Source: Palsa-147 sp036513895
GTDB lineage: Bacteria > Acidobacteriota > Terriglobia > Acidiferrales > UBA7541
Reading direction: 5' to 3'
DNA: 64,000 bases
Assembly: GCA_036513895.1 (NCBI GenBank)
Contig: DATBYF010000017.1
Location: 121,597 to 185,596 of the forward strand
The notes beneath the pieces were generated by a model. That model saw only the letters and a program-made list of their open reading frames with translations. It ran no database searches and had not been told where the DNA came from. The translations under genes were made by a program, and so were the position numbers. This document shows positions 25,570 through 34,980 of this stretch, piece by piece; positions within the stretch are counted from its first letter, which is position 1, and every line of letters starts with the position of its first letter.

Positions 25570-26574
25570 ATGCCAGTTAAAGTGGGTATCAACGGATTCG
25601 GCCGCATCGGGCGCAATATTTATCGAGCATCGCTGGGCGATCCGGCTATCGAGATCGTGGCGGTGAACGACATCACGGATCCGAAGACGCTTGCATATTT
25701 GCTCAAATACGACTCAATTCTGGGCAATCTGACGCACAAAGTGACGCACACGGACAACTCCATCGCGGTTGATGGCAAGGCGTTTCGCGTTTTCAAGGAG
25801 AAAGATCCAGCTCAGCTCGATTGGGCTTCCGTGGGTGCGGAGATCGTGATCGAATCCACGGGCATATTTACTTCCGGGCCGGATGCACGGAAACACATGC
25901 GCGGCCCCGTGAAGAAAGTGATCATTTCGGCGCCCGCGACCGATCCCGACTTCACGATCGTTCTTGGCGTGAACGATAAGGCTTACGATCCGGCGAAGCA
26001 CAACGTGATTTCGAATGCATCGTGCACGACGAATTGTCTCGCGCCAGTTGCCAAGGTTTTGCAGGACACTTTTGGGATCAACGTCGGCACGATGACCACG
26101 ATTCACTCCTATACGAACGACCAGAAACTTCTCGATTTGCCGCACAAGGATTTGCGGCGGGCACGCGCTGCTGCGCTTTCCATGATTCCAACTTCGACCG
26201 GCGCAGCGAAGGCGCTGCATCTGGTGATTCCCGAACTCAAGGGGAAACTCGATGGTTATGCGATGCGCGTTCCGACGCCAAATGTGAGCGTGGTGGACTT
26301 GACGGTATTTACCGAGCGGCCGGCGACGGTCGAAGCCGTCAATTCGGCTCTGCGCAGGTCGGCTGAGGGTCCGATGAAGGGCATTCTGGCGTATACGGAA
26401 GAGGAATTGGTGTCCGCGGATTTCAAGGGGAATCCTAATTCTTCGATTGTTGATTCCGGCTATACGCGCGTCGTTGGAACGAATTGCGTGAAGGTCCTGG
26501 CGTGGTACGACAACGAGTGGGGGTATTCATGCCGTTGTCGCGATTTGGTTAAATTCTTGGCGGCGCGCCTGTAG
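25570..26574 (+). CDS. gap: Glyceraldehyde-3-phosphate dehydrogenase, type I
   Basis: Converts glyceraldehyde 3-phosphate to 1,3-bisphosphoglycerate with NAD(P) in glycolysis/gluconeogenesis. The 334-residue length is standard. The NAD-binding GINGFGRIGRN lies at residues 6-16, VAVND near 32, the catalytic Cys in NASCTTNCLAP (about 155) and WYDNEWGYSCRCRDLV at the C-terminus. GGAGGAAG precedes the ATG. pgk and tpiA follow, giving the common triose-phosphate cluster. Confidence 0.97.
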   Translation: MPVKVGINGFGRIGRNIYRASLGDPAIEIVAVNDITDPKTLAYLLKYDSILGNLTHKVTHTDNSIAVDGKAFRVFKEKDPAQLDWASVGAEIVIESTGIFTSGPDARKHMRGPVKKVIISAPATDPDFTIVLGVNDKAYDPAKHNVISNASCTTNCLAPVAKVLQDTFGINVGTMTTIHSYTNDQKLLDLPHKDLRRARAAALSMIPTSTGAAKALHLVIPELKGKLDGYAMRVPTPNVSVVDLTVFTERPATVEAVNSALRRSAEGPMKGILAYTEEELVSADFKGNPNSSIVDSGYTRVVGTNCVKVLAWYDNEWGYSCRCRDLVKFLAARL

Positions 26575-26670
26575 CGGATACCGCGATTTTTTTTGGAGGC
26601 TGGCTGATTTCCGGTTCTGGCGCGACACGAAAATTACTTCTTGGCGGTCACCCGTGCTTTTTTTGTTTCT

Positions 26671-27867
26671 ATGAGCAAACTTTCGATTCGCGATCTCGAA
26701 ATCAGCGGACGGCGCGTTTTTATCCGCGTCGATTTCAACGTGCCGCTCGAGAACGGCAAGGTTGCTGAGGATACGCGCGTGCGCGAAACGATTCCCACGC
26801 TGCGTTTTGCGATCGAGCGTGGCGCGCGACTTGTGCTCGCGTCGCATCTGGGGAGGCCGAAAGGGAAGCGGGACCCGAAATATACGCTCAAGCCTGTCGC
26901 CGTGCGTCTGAGCGAGCTAATTGGGGTGCCGGTGGATTTCGCTGCAGATTGTGTCGGACCGGAAGCTGAATCAAAAAGTCGCGCCTTGAAGGATGGCGGG
27001 ATTCTGCTGCTCGAGAATGTCCGCTACCACCCGGAAGAAGAAGCGAACGACGAGAATTTTTCGCGGCAGCTTGCTTCGCTGTGTGACCAATTATTTGTGT
27101 GCGACGCGTTTGGCTCGGCTCATCGGGCGCACGCGTCCGTCGTCGGAATAACGAAGTTCGTCAAGCAGTCCGCGGCGGGGTTGCTGATGGAGAAAGAGCT
27201 CACGTATCTGGGCAAAGCGATGACGAACCCCGAAAGGCCGTTCGTGGCGATTCTTGGCGGCGCGAAAGTCTCGGATAAAATTGAGGTGGTGCAAAACTTG
27301 ATGCGGCTGGCCGACGGGATGCTGATTGGCGGCGCGATGGCGTATACATTTTTGAAGTCGCAGGGCCTTCCCGTCGGGAAATCGCTGGTCGAGAACGACA
27401 AAGTGGAACTGGCTGGGGACTTGCTATCGCAGACCCGTGCGAAAAAGTTTCAATTTCGGTTGCCCGTGGACCACGTCATAGCGCAATCGCCTTCGTCCGC
27501 TGAAACGCGAACGGTGGATATTGCCGACACGCCCGCCGACTGGATGGGGCTCGATATCGGGCCGAAGACGATTGCGCAATTTCGACAGGATATATCGACG
27601 GCGCGGACGATTGTGTGGAATGGCCCTATGGGCATGTTTGAAAGGCCAGCATTCGCTGCCGGCACTCTCGGAGTTGCGCGGGCCGTCGCTGAGGCTACAG
27701 CGAAAGGTGCGACGTCGATTGTGGGCGGCGGAGATTCCGTTGCTGCGGTCGAAGAGGCCGGCGTCGCAGATAAGATTTCGCATATTTCGACAGGTGGCGG
27801 CGCTTCGCTTGAATTTCTCGCGGGACGCGAATTGCCGGGCGTCGAGGCGCTGACGAACAAGAGCTGA
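26671..27867 (+). CDS. pgk: Phosphoglycerate kinase
   Basis: Transfers phosphate from 1,3-bisphosphoglycerate to ADP. The 398-residue protein shows RVFIRVDFNVPLENGKV (substrate-binding N-domain), LASHLGRPKGKRDPKYTLKPVA, GGAKVSDKIEVV, and the nucleotide-binding C-domain with WNGPMGMFE and GGGDSVAAVEEAG. The ATG at 26671 starts the conserved N-terminus; the longer frame from 26641 was rejected. It follows gap by 96 bases. Confidence 0.97.
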   Translation: MSKLSIRDLEISGRRVFIRVDFNVPLENGKVAEDTRVRETIPTLRFAIERGARLVLASHLGRPKGKRDPKYTLKPVAVRLSELIGVPVDFAADCVGPEAESKSRALKDGGILLLENVRYHPEEEANDENFSRQLASLCDQLFVCDAFGSAHRAHASVVGITKFVKQSAAGLLMEKELTYLGKAMTNPERPFVAILGGAKVSDKIEVVQNLMRLADGMLIGGAMAYTFLKSQGLPVGKSLVENDKVELAGDLLSQTRAKKFQFRLPVDHVIAQSPSSAETRTVDIADTPADWMGLDIGPKTIAQFRQDISTARTIVWNGPMGMFERPAFAAGTLGVARAVAEATAKGATSIVGGGDSVAAVEEAGVADKISHISTGGGASLEFLAGRELPGVEALTNKS

Positions 27868-27948
27868 ACTGCGGTGGAATTCTTCGCCGCGTTCAGAATG
27901 ACGGCGTTAGGCAGGTGTGGCGGAACGAAGCGATTTGAGGAGACGCAT

Positions 27949-28698
27949 TTGCGCCGACCGGTGATTGCCGGAAACTGGAAGATGTACAAGACGCAGGCGG
28001 ACACGCGCGCATTTTTCGAGCGCTTTTTGCCGCTGGTTGCGTCGTCAGATCACTGCGATATCGTAATTGCGCCGCCTTTTACGGCGCTTGCGGCCGCCGT
28101 CGGTGCGGTTCGAGGCACGGCGGTGACCATCGCGGCACAGGATGGTTTTTGGGAGAAGGAAGGCGCGTTTACGGGCCAAGTTTCGATGGGCATGATCGTC
28201 GAGGCAGGCTGTCATGGCGTCATCATCGGGCATTCCGAGCGGCGGCAATACTTCGGCGAGACAAACGAAACCGCAAATAAGAAAGTAAAAGCTGCGCTGG
28301 CTGCGGGCTTGCGGCCCATCGTGTGCGTCGGCGAGACGCTCGCTGAACGCGAAACGAATCTCATGCATGCAGTGCTGGAAACGCAATTTGAGGGCGCGTT
28401 CGTTTCGTTGACCGGTGATGAGTTCTCGCGTATTCTGCTTGCGTACGAGCCAGTTTGGGCAATCGGCACAGGTCGCACTGCGACAGCGGAAATGGCGGCC
28501 GATAGCCACCGCTACTTGCGGGAATTGGCTCAGAAGAGATTCACGTCCGAGCGAGCCTCCGCACTTCGAATCCTCTACGGCGGCAGCGTCAAACCCGACA
28601 ATATCCGGGGATTGATGGCGCAGGTGGAGATAGACGGCGCCCTTGTGGGGGGAGCGAGTTTGGACGCGCAATCGTTCGCATCGATCGTTAACTTCTAG
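27949..28698 (+). CDS. tpiA: Triose-phosphate isomerase
   Basis: Interconverts dihydroxyacetone phosphate and glyceraldehyde 3-phosphate. The 249-residue protein begins LRRPVIAGNWKMYKTQ, so the start is the TTG at 27949, with GAGGAG six bases upstream. Catalytic residues are visible: Lys in GNWKMYK, His in GHSERRQYFGE, and Glu in AYEPVWAIGTG. Loop-8 phosphate binding is ILYGGSVKPDN. It closes the gap-pgk-tpiA set, with secG next. Confidence 0.97.
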   Translation: MRRPVIAGNWKMYKTQADTRAFFERFLPLVASSDHCDIVIAPPFTALAAAVGAVRGTAVTIAAQDGFWEKEGAFTGQVSMGMIVEAGCHGVIIGHSERRQYFGETNETANKKVKAALAAGLRPIVCVGETLAERETNLMHAVLETQFEGAFVSLTGDEFSRILLAYEPVWAIGTGRTATAEMAADSHRYLRELAQKRFTSERASALRILYGGSVKPDNIRGLMAQVEIDGALVGGASLDAQSFASIVNF

Positions 28699-28776
28699 GG
28701 TGTGAATTTCCGGGCTGGCGAAATTTGAAGGCGCGAGTTGCCGGCGTTGCCCGGCGGCGCCGAGCGGGAGCAGGGA

Positions 28777-29241
28777 ATGCCGACAGAAGTAAAATGGGCG
28801 ATATCACTTTTAGTGGCGGCTGGCGTGATTTTTCTTGGCTGGAAATATACGCCGGTTCTCGTGGCGTTGCACATTGCGGTCTGTTTTGTGCTGATCTTGG
28901 TAATCATGCTGCAGAGCGGTAATGCGGCGGATTTGGCGGGCGCGTTCGGTGGAGCTGGCAGCCAGACTGCGTTTGGCCCGCGAGGAGCTGCGACATTTCT
29001 CTCGAAGGCGACCACGTGGTGCGCGATCGTGTTTATGGTGACGTCGCTTACTCTCTCCGTGAAGCGAACGCCTGAGGACGTCTCGATTGGCGGCAGCTCC
29101 GTGCTCGAGCAAACCACCAAGACCGCGCCGGCCACGCCCGCCAAGCCTGCGACACCGCCGCCAAGTTCGGTGCCCGGCCAGACGCCGATGAAAGTTCCAG
29201 CACCGCCTGCTGGATCGCAGAAGCCGGCTCCTCAGAAATAG
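28777..29241 (+). CDS. secG: Preprotein translocase subunit SecG
   Basis: Accessory subunit of the SecYEG channel. The N-terminal half has hydrophobic helices, including LHIAVCFVLILVIMLQSGNAADLAGAFGGAGSQTAFGPRGAATFLSKATTWCAIVFMVTS. The IMLQ..K/N..dl...fGg..sq..FG..g...fL.k.T pattern is the SecG signature. An extra N-terminal helix and a Pro/Ala-rich tail of about 60 residues extend it beyond the usual 70-110 residues. GGAGCAGGGA lies just before the ATG at 28777. It commonly follows tpiA in many bacteria. Confidence 0.92.
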   Translation: MPTEVKWAISLLVAAGVIFLGWKYTPVLVALHIAVCFVLILVIMLQSGNAADLAGAFGGAGSQTAFGPRGAATFLSKATTWCAIVFMVTSLTLSVKRTPEDVSIGGSSVLEQTTKTAPATPAKPATPPPSSVPGQTPMKVPAPPAGSQKPAPQK

Positions 29242-29277
29242 CGGCTTCTGCTACAATTTTAAAAGATTCCTCTCATT

Positions 29278-29359
29278 GCGGAAGTGGCGGAACTGGCAGA
29301 CGCACCATCTTGAGGGGGTGGCGCCGTGAGGCGTGAGGGTTCGAATCCCTCCTTCCGCA
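29278..29359 (+). tRNA. tRNA-Leu (anticodon GAG)
   Basis: This class II tRNA has acceptor GCGGAAG/CTTCCGC, anticodon stem CCATC/GGTGG around loop TTGAGGG (anticodon GAG), a long variable arm (about GCGCCGTGAGGCGT), T arm GGTTCGAATCC and discriminator A. The 3' CCA is not encoded. Confidence 0.95.
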
Positions 29360-29421
29360 TTCAAACCTTCTATCCTTCCAAGAATAAGAGCACGCCGTAA
29401 AATATCTTCCTACCTCGTTAC

Positions 29422-30735
29422 TCAAATCGTTTTGGTTGCTGCAGCATTCTTTAGCGAGATGAGCAGGCGTATTCCGGGCGGATCTTGATTCGCAACAGCT
29501 ACAGAGCCGCCGAATAATGCGAGGATGCGGGACGCTACGGCTGGGCCTAACCCCAAGTCGCCGCCAGGTGTGCTTGCTTCGCTGACTGCGAAGAGATCGA
29601 AGAATCTCGCCAACGAAGGGCCGGGGATTGTCCTGCCATGGCTCTCGATGGTAATTCTTGAAAAATCTGTTTCGCCATTCACTGATATGTGCACATCTTC
29701 GCCATCGGCGGAGAATTTAACGGCGGTCTCAAAAAGCGTGTGCAATGCCTTGATGAGCAAGGCCTCGTCTCCGAGGACGAAATCGTGGTTCGGCGAGGGT
29801 GGAGTGAGCGTTACCCGGCGAGACGCAGCAAAATCTGTCGTTTTCGCCATGGCGCGAGTTAAGGCTACCGGCAACGAAACCGCTGCGGTCCTCAAGTGCT
29901 CACTCTTCACGTCAATTTGAGTGAGCAGCAACGCGTCATCCAGTATTGAAATAATTCTGCGGCGAGACAATTCAACCATTTCTAGAAGTTCGTCGTTCTT
30001 CGGAGAAGAGGGTACGCCGTCCAAAATAAGCTCGCTGATACCTAGAAGGCCATTGAGCGGCGTGCGGAATTCGTGGGAAATAAGATTCAGGAAATCATTT
30101 TTTGAACGGTCGAGAATCGTTAGCCGTTCATTCGCCGCTTCCAACTGCCTATGGCTCTCGTGCAGAGCCTGCTCGGTTTCTTTGAGGTCCGTGATGTCAA
30201 AACCGACGCCGTGAATGGCGTACGGCCGGCCATCGGGGCCGCGGATCATTCTAGCTTCGCATTGGAACCAAACAACGCGGCCATCACGAGCGATAACGCG
30301 GTACGCAGATTTTAGCGGAGTCCCTGAAACAAACATTTCCGCGGCTTCCGCACTCCATCTCGCTTTGTCGTCCGGATGGACGTGCTTGTACCAACGAATC
30401 GGATCTCGAAGCCATTCATCCTGCGAGAATCCCAGAGATGCCTCGATTTGAGGACTCACGTAAGCGTCGCCGACGCCTTTATCGAGAGAAGCCATGAAAA
30501 CAACGGCTGGGAGCTGCTCGACGAGCGACCTGTATCGCATTTCCTCAGTGAAGGCTCCAAAAGATTCGGATTGAACGGAGAAGGACTGGGAGCTAAGAGG
30601 GTCGTTGTGGGAGAACACGTCGGCTAGCGCCTTGAGTGTGGCCTCGGCATCCGCTAGGTCGGCAGTCGATTGATCCGCTTGAGAGGAGGGAATATCCTCT
30701 GGCTGTATTACCAGTAATTTTGGGTTTTCTCTCAT
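29422..30735 (-). CDS. PAS-domain sensor histidine kinase with degenerate ATPase domain
   Basis: The 437-residue protein has no membrane segment. Domains in order: an unstructured N-terminus, a PAS domain (about 68-185, ending IHGVGFDITDLKETEQ), a coiled linker, the HisKA dimerisation domain with His221 in NDFLNLISHEFRTPLNG, and a HATPase-like domain. In the last, the N-box reads LFETAVKFS, with Thr337 in place of the Mg-binding Asn. The G1 box (DxGxG) is replaced by SHGRTIPG, while the G2-like GGDLGLGPAV is present. Autokinase activity is therefore doubtful; it may be phosphorylated in trans or act as a phosphatase or scaffold. No response regulator is adjacent. Confidence 0.85.
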   Translation of the reverse strand: MRENPKLLVIQPEDIPSSQADQSTADLADAEATLKALADVFSHNDPLSSQSFSVQSESFGAFTEEMRYRSLVEQLPAVVFMASLDKGVGDAYVSPQIEASLGFSQDEWLRDPIRWYKHVHPDDKARWSAEAAEMFVSGTPLKSAYRVIARDGRVVWFQCEARMIRGPDGRPYAIHGVGFDITDLKETEQALHESHRQLEAANERLTILDRSKNDFLNLISHEFRTPLNGLLGISELILDGVPSSPKNDELLEMVELSRRRIISILDDALLLTQIDVKSEHLRTAAVSLPVALTRAMAKTTDFAASRRVTLTPPSPNHDFVLGDEALLIKALHTLFETAVKFSADGEDVHISVNGETDFSRITIESHGRTIPGPSLARFFDLFAVSEASTPGGDLGLGPAVASRILALFGGSVAVANQDPPGIRLLISLKNAAATKTI

Positions 30736-31111
30736 CGTTGTTTTTCTGTGCTAAGTTTTTTCGTATTAAAGTTGTTCAGACTAATGCGTTCGCTGGGCCA
30801 ACACCAATGCCTTTGGCGCGAGCGGAACGATTGTTGATCAGAAGGGGGGACTGCTTGTGCAGCGGCTTGCCAATGACCCTGAGATTACTGTACGGGAGAA
30901 GGAAGCCGGCGAGGGCCAGATTGCGTATTTGTGTCTAGATGAATATCCGAGAAGAACGCAAGATTTTTCGATGAGGCTGAAGAGTCGACCCGTGTGGCTG
31001 TCGCATTTTTCCTTATTTCGTATTTTCACTTTGCGGTTCTCGCCATAGCGCAGATAATGGGCCTTTGCACTCGGAATTGCGGACGTTTTAGCTGAGTTTA
31101 GGGACCTACGA
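30736..31111. other. 376-base divergent intergenic region, no supported gene
   Basis: It separates the minus-strand histidine kinase and the plus-strand oxygenase and should hold both promoters. Short open frames on each strand show no domain features or good ribosome-binding sites. No tRNA-like or riboswitch-like fold was recognised. Confidence 0.5.
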
Positions 31112-32149
31112 ATGAGCGAGTTTCCAGTTATAGACATTTCCGAATTCACAGTCACGAAATCCGCGTCCAGTTCATCCGACGGGAAGCGTGCAGTTGCACG
31201 GCGCGTGGACGAAGTCTGTCGCGAAACCGGCTTTTTGGCGGTAGCGGGTCATGGAGTGCCGCCCGAAATAATTGCTGGTGCTTGGGCCGCTGGCCGCGCG
31301 TTTTTCGATCTTCCGACGGAAAAGAAACTCAGCGTGAAAATGTTGTACGACGGTTATCCGTATGGCTACTCGCCACTGCAAGCCGAGGCGCTCGCAAAAT
31401 CGCAGGGGAACGAAACGCCGCCCGATCTGAAAGAGAGCTTCAACATCGGGCCGCTCGAGCAGAAGATTCATGTTGACGACGATCCGGACGCGGATTTTCG
31501 ATACGCCGTGAATATTTGGCCGTCGGAGCCCGCAGGATTTCAGGACGTGGCAACGGCTTATTACCGCGCTCTAAGCGAACTCGCGGGAAGAATTATGAGG
31601 GTATTCGCGCTGGCGCTTGAGTTGCCGGAAAATTACTTTGATGGTGCGATTGACGATCCGATCAGCGCGATGCGAATGTTGAACTATCCTCATACGGCCG
31701 TGAAGCCTGAACCCGGACAATTGCGCGCGGGAGCGCACTCCGATTACGGCAGCCTGACGATTCTTCTGGCCGATTCTGCGCCGGGAGGACTTGAAATTCG
31801 GTCGCCGGAAGGACAGTGGGTCGCGGTTCCGAATTTGCCGGGCGCGTTCATCGTCAATATCGGTGATTTGATGGCGCGATGGACGAACGATCGTTGGATT
31901 TCCACGTTGCATCGCGTAGTGAATCCCAGACCAGATGAGGGCGGTTCGACGCGGCGGCAATCGTTTGCATTTTTTCATCAGCCGAATTGGGACGCGGAGA
32001 TTTCCTGCATTCCGACGTGCCTCGCTGCCGGCGAGAAGCCGAAATATCCTGCTGTGCGTTCAGGCGAATATTTGATGAACAAGTTCCGGCGGACGACGGT
32101 GAAAGTTGATACGGCGGCGGTCGGTTCGGAACCGATTTCTAAAAAGTGA
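31112..32149 (+). CDS. 2-oxoglutarate/Fe(II) oxygenase, isopenicillin-N-synthase family
   Basis: The 345-residue cytoplasmic protein has the DIOX_N domain (FPVIDISEF at the start, ETGFLAVAGHGVP near 38-50) and the C-terminal 2OG-FeII domain. Iron ligands are His209 and Asp211 (HSDYGSLTILL) and His267 (LHRVVNP); Arg282 in RQSFAFF is the 2-oxoglutarate (or equivalent) binder. Family members oxidise diverse small molecules, such as ethylene-forming or hormone-like substrates, so the substrate cannot be predicted. The gene stands alone, convergent with psuG. Confidence 0.88.
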   Translation: MSEFPVIDISEFTVTKSASSSSDGKRAVARRVDEVCRETGFLAVAGHGVPPEIIAGAWAAGRAFFDLPTEKKLSVKMLYDGYPYGYSPLQAEALAKSQGNETPPDLKESFNIGPLEQKIHVDDDPDADFRYAVNIWPSEPAGFQDVATAYYRALSELAGRIMRVFALALELPENYFDGAIDDPISAMRMLNYPHTAVKPEPGQLRAGAHSDYGSLTILLADSAPGGLEIRSPEGQWVAVPNLPGAFIVNIGDLMARWTNDRWISTLHRVVNPRPDEGGSTRRQSFAFFHQPNWDAEISCIPTCLAAGEKPKYPAVRSGEYLMNKFRRTTVKVDTAAVGSEPISKK

Positions 32150-32162
32150 GATTTTCGCGGGA

Positions 32163-33086
32163 TTACGGCCTGCCGCGTAGGGCCGAATAGGCCACGGCAA
32201 TTTGGGCGGCGAGCTTAGCGTTGCTCACGAGCAAATCCATGTTGGCCTCTAGCGTCGCGCCGTCGCTGGCTTTCGAAAGATAGCTGAGCAGATATGGTGT
32301 GACTGCCTTTCCTTGAATTCCCTCAGAATTTGCGGAAATTAGCGCAGCCTTAATGAGCGATTCCGTTTGCACCCGATCGAGTGCGCTCGATTCCGGCGGC
32401 GGGTTGCAAAATACGATTCCTGACGAGAGGCCGAGCTGCCATTGAGTGGACATCAGGCGTGCCGCTTCTTCGGTGGACTCGACGCGTAAATCTAAATTCA
32501 GACCGCTCTCGCGCACGTAAAATGAGGGGAAGTTGCTCGTGCGATAGCCAACGACGGGAACACCGAGCGTTTCCAGCAATTCGAGCGTGCGCGGCAAATC
32601 AAGAATGATTTTGGCGCCCGCGCAAACGACGGCTACGGGAGTTCGAGCAAGTTCCGCAAGATCGGCGGAGATATCGAGACTTTCTTGGACGCCGCGATGC
32701 ACTCCGCCGATTCCACCTGTAGCGAATACGGAAATTCCGGCTTGGGCAGCGATCAATATCGTGGCAGCTACCGTTGTTGCTCCTGGTTTCCGCGATTGGA
32801 GCACGGTGGAGAGATCGCGGCGGCTCACTTTGTGAACCGATTCGGCGTTTGCGAGTAGTTCGATTTCTCCGTGAGAGAGACCGACGATTAACTCGCCATT
32901 CAAGATGCCGACCGTTGCCGGAATCGCGCCTTCCTTGCGAACGGCAGCTTCCATACGATTCGCTGTTTCTAAATTGTGCGGTCGCGGAAGGCCGTGCGAG
33001 ATCACGGTTGATTCAAGCGCGACAACTGGGCCGCCGCGAGCGAGTGCCGCAGCAACCTCGGGGCGTATGTCGAGATACGGATTCAT
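32163..33086 (-). CDS. psuG: Pseudouridine-5'-phosphate glycosidase
   Basis: Cleaves pseudouridine 5'-phosphate to uracil and ribose 5-phosphate. The 307-residue protein matches PsuG: VVALESTVISHGLPRPHN near the N-terminus, ATVGILNGELIVGL, RRDLSTV, the region GATTVAATILIAAQAGISVFATGGIGGVHRG, and VVCAGAKIILDLPRTLELLETLGVPVVGY. The start overlaps the end of the upstream kinase gene psuK by four bases, so the two are translationally coupled. In intact form the pair would degrade pseudouridine from RNA turnover. Confidence 0.95.
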   Translation of the reverse strand: MNPYLDIRPEVAAALARGGPVVALESTVISHGLPRPHNLETANRMEAAVRKEGAIPATVGILNGELIVGLSHGEIELLANAESVHKVSRRDLSTVLQSRKPGATTVAATILIAAQAGISVFATGGIGGVHRGVQESLDISADLAELARTPVAVVCAGAKIILDLPRTLELLETLGVPVVGYRTSNFPSFYVRESGLNLDLRVESTEEAARLMSTQWQLGLSSGIVFCNPPPESSALDRVQTESLIKAALISANSEGIQGKAVTPYLLSYLSKASDGATLEANMDLLVSNAKLAAQIAVAYSALRGRP

Positions 33087-34043
33087 GAGTTCAATTTGCC
33101 TGATTTTTGCAAGCTTGATTCGATTCGGTCTAAGACTGATTCCCAGCTCAGATTCGGCGCGATGGAATCCTCAGTCTCGAGCGTCAGACTGGCCGCGGCG
33201 AGGCCCCAGAGAGCCGGTTCGTATCGTTCGCCGGCGATCATTGCGTGTGCGTAGCCTGCGACGAGTGCATCACCAGCGCCTGTCACGTCGGTTACTTTTC
33301 GGGCGGGGATCGCCGGAATAAATCTTCCTGGCTTTCCATCGTCCACGTAAATTCCGTCTTCGCCGAGCGTCATGATGACGGTGCCAGCGCCTTGATGACG
33401 GATTTCGGCGGCAGCTTCGATGATGTCATCGCGTGTCGCGATTGCGCGCCCGCTCAATACAGCTGCTTCTTTTGTATTCGGAAACAGGACATCAATTTCG
33501 TTCAGCACAGAGCGCACCCGGACGGATTTGGCCACGGAGATCGGATCAACGAGTACGGTTGCATCGCTCTTGTTTGCACGCAAGAGGCGCTCAATGGTCG
33601 CTGAAGGTAGATTCGCGTCGAGAATCCAGAATTTGAATCGTGCAATCGTGGCTGCGACACTGTCCGCCCAAGCCGAGTCCAACTCTTCGAAGATTGCCAT
33701 ATCCGCGAGGCCGATGAATAGCTGGGCTTTCTCGTCCAGCACAGCGGTGTAAGTCGCTGTTGGACGATTTGACGATCGGCTTACGTTAGAGAGGTCCAAA
33801 TTTGGAGATGCTAAGTCCTGTAGGACTTGGCTTCCCGCGCCGTCTTGACCGACGCGCGAGAATATCGCCGCGTTGCCACCGAGCTTCACGAAGTTACGAG
33901 CGATTGCAGACGACTCCGCCAGGGCATGAGCTGACTGTGACGGGATTGGATGTGCCGGGATGGAGCGGTTCGATGACGCGGGCTTTTCGATCGACAACGA
34001 TGCCACCGATGCATGCGACCGTTTGGGAATTGCTAGTGATCAT
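33083..34043 (-). pseudogene. psuK: Pseudouridine kinase (PfkB family), frameshifted
   Basis: The C-terminal 290 codons are intact and contain PfkB signatures (SRVGQDGAGSQVL, VLVDPISVAKS, VTDVTGAGDALVAGYAHA with the catalytic Asp, and VIMTLGEDGIY). The N-terminal part lies in another frame from ATG 34043: VACIGGIVVD, PLHPGTSNPV and CPGGVVCN, then a TAA. Joining the frames near 33903-33906 by restoring two bases (AATC to AATATC) gives PGGVVCNIARNFVKLGG, an exact match to the family's GGVxRNIAxNLxxLG segment. A two-base deletion, real or a sequencing error, therefore breaks the gene. It sits directly before psuG. Confidence 0.82.
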
Positions 34044-34161
34044 CGCTGTAAGTTCGCGCTTTTTTTTGCTGTTCCCGCAACATCATATCAAGACATCAAT
34101 GTAATTCGATTGCGGCCTTAGGATATTTTGACGATTGTCGATGCGCTTGGGACGTCGCGGC

Positions 34162-34980
34162 CTAGCTCTCGCGAATAATCTTGGCCGCGACCCAGCCAAC
34201 GAGAATAAGCGCGATCAAGATTTCCCATCCGTACGAGTTTCCGTAAGTCGCGGACGGGAAGTGATTGCTCAACATAATAAAGACAACGGGAACTGCCATG
34301 AAAGTGTTGTGCTTGGAACGGAGTTTTGCTCCAGCGCCAAGCGCGGCGTCGAATTTGGTGCCTGCGGCGGCCGCTGCAATCATTTTCCGCTGCGCGGGAA
34401 GGATTCGCATCCAGACATTGAGCGTCATGATCGTTCCAAGTAGCGCTCCGACGTGGATGTATGCCGCGCGTCCGCTGAAGATGTGCGACAGGCCCCAAGC
34501 GAGCAGTGCGATTGCGATGATGGAGAATGCCGCGAAGCCCATTTCGGACTTGCCCAGGGGCGATCGCGCGGCGAGATCGTAAATCATCCAGCCGATCGCG
34601 AGAACTCCCAATCCAATTACGACGCCAAGTCCGACGGGAATATTGGCGACATCAGTGTCAATCAGCGCGCCGCCCATGTAGTAGACGAGGACTAGCAGGA
34701 TCATTCCGCTGACCCATGTCATTAGGGCCTCCCAGCGGAACCAATGGACCTGGCCGGGCGCGACGCCGAGTGCCTTCTGTTTCTCGATAGCATAAAAACC
34801 GCCGCTGTGAACCATCCATAACTGCGGGGCGGTTTCGCCGGCAGGCGCGGACTTCTCTAGTTTTCCGAATTGGCCGTCTAGCCAGGTGAAGTAATACGTC
34901 TGGCCGACCCACATGATTCCCGCGAAAACGTGGAACCAACGGACGAAGAGATTTATCCATTCCAGAATTGTTGGGCTCAC
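34162..34980 (-). CDS. PuuD-like membrane protein (urate hydroxylase family, DUF989)
   Basis: The 272-residue protein has about seven to eight transmembrane helices with conserved-looking His, Trp and Tyr residues: FVRWFHVFAGIMWVGQTYYFTWLD, LWMVHSGGFYAIEKQ, VHWFRWEALMTWVSGMILL and HIFSGRAAYIHVGALLGTIMTLNVWMRI. This is the membrane domain of PuuD, described as a membrane urate oxidase that normally carries a C-terminal cytochrome c. That domain is absent here, so electrons would need another acceptor. It lies upstream of psuK-psuG on the same strand, hinting at nucleobase breakdown, but urate as substrate is inference. Confidence 0.75.
   Translation of the reverse strand: MSPTILEWINLFVRWFHVFAGIMWVGQTYYFTWLDGQFGKLEKSAPAGETAPQLWMVHSGGFYAIEKQKALGVAPGQVHWFRWEALMTWVSGMILLVLVYYMGGALIDTDVANIPVGLGVVIGLGVLAIGWMIYDLAARSPLGKSEMGFAAFSIIAIALLAWGLSHIFSGRAAYIHVGALLGTIMTLNVWMRILPAQRKMIAAAAAGTKFDAALGAGAKLRSKHNTFMAVPVVFIMLSNHFPSATYGNSYGWEILIALILVGWVAAKIIRES

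Noticed and set aside
30736..31111. Possible riboswitch or small gene between the kinase and the oxygenase
   Set aside because: No conserved riboswitch core or coding signal was recognised.
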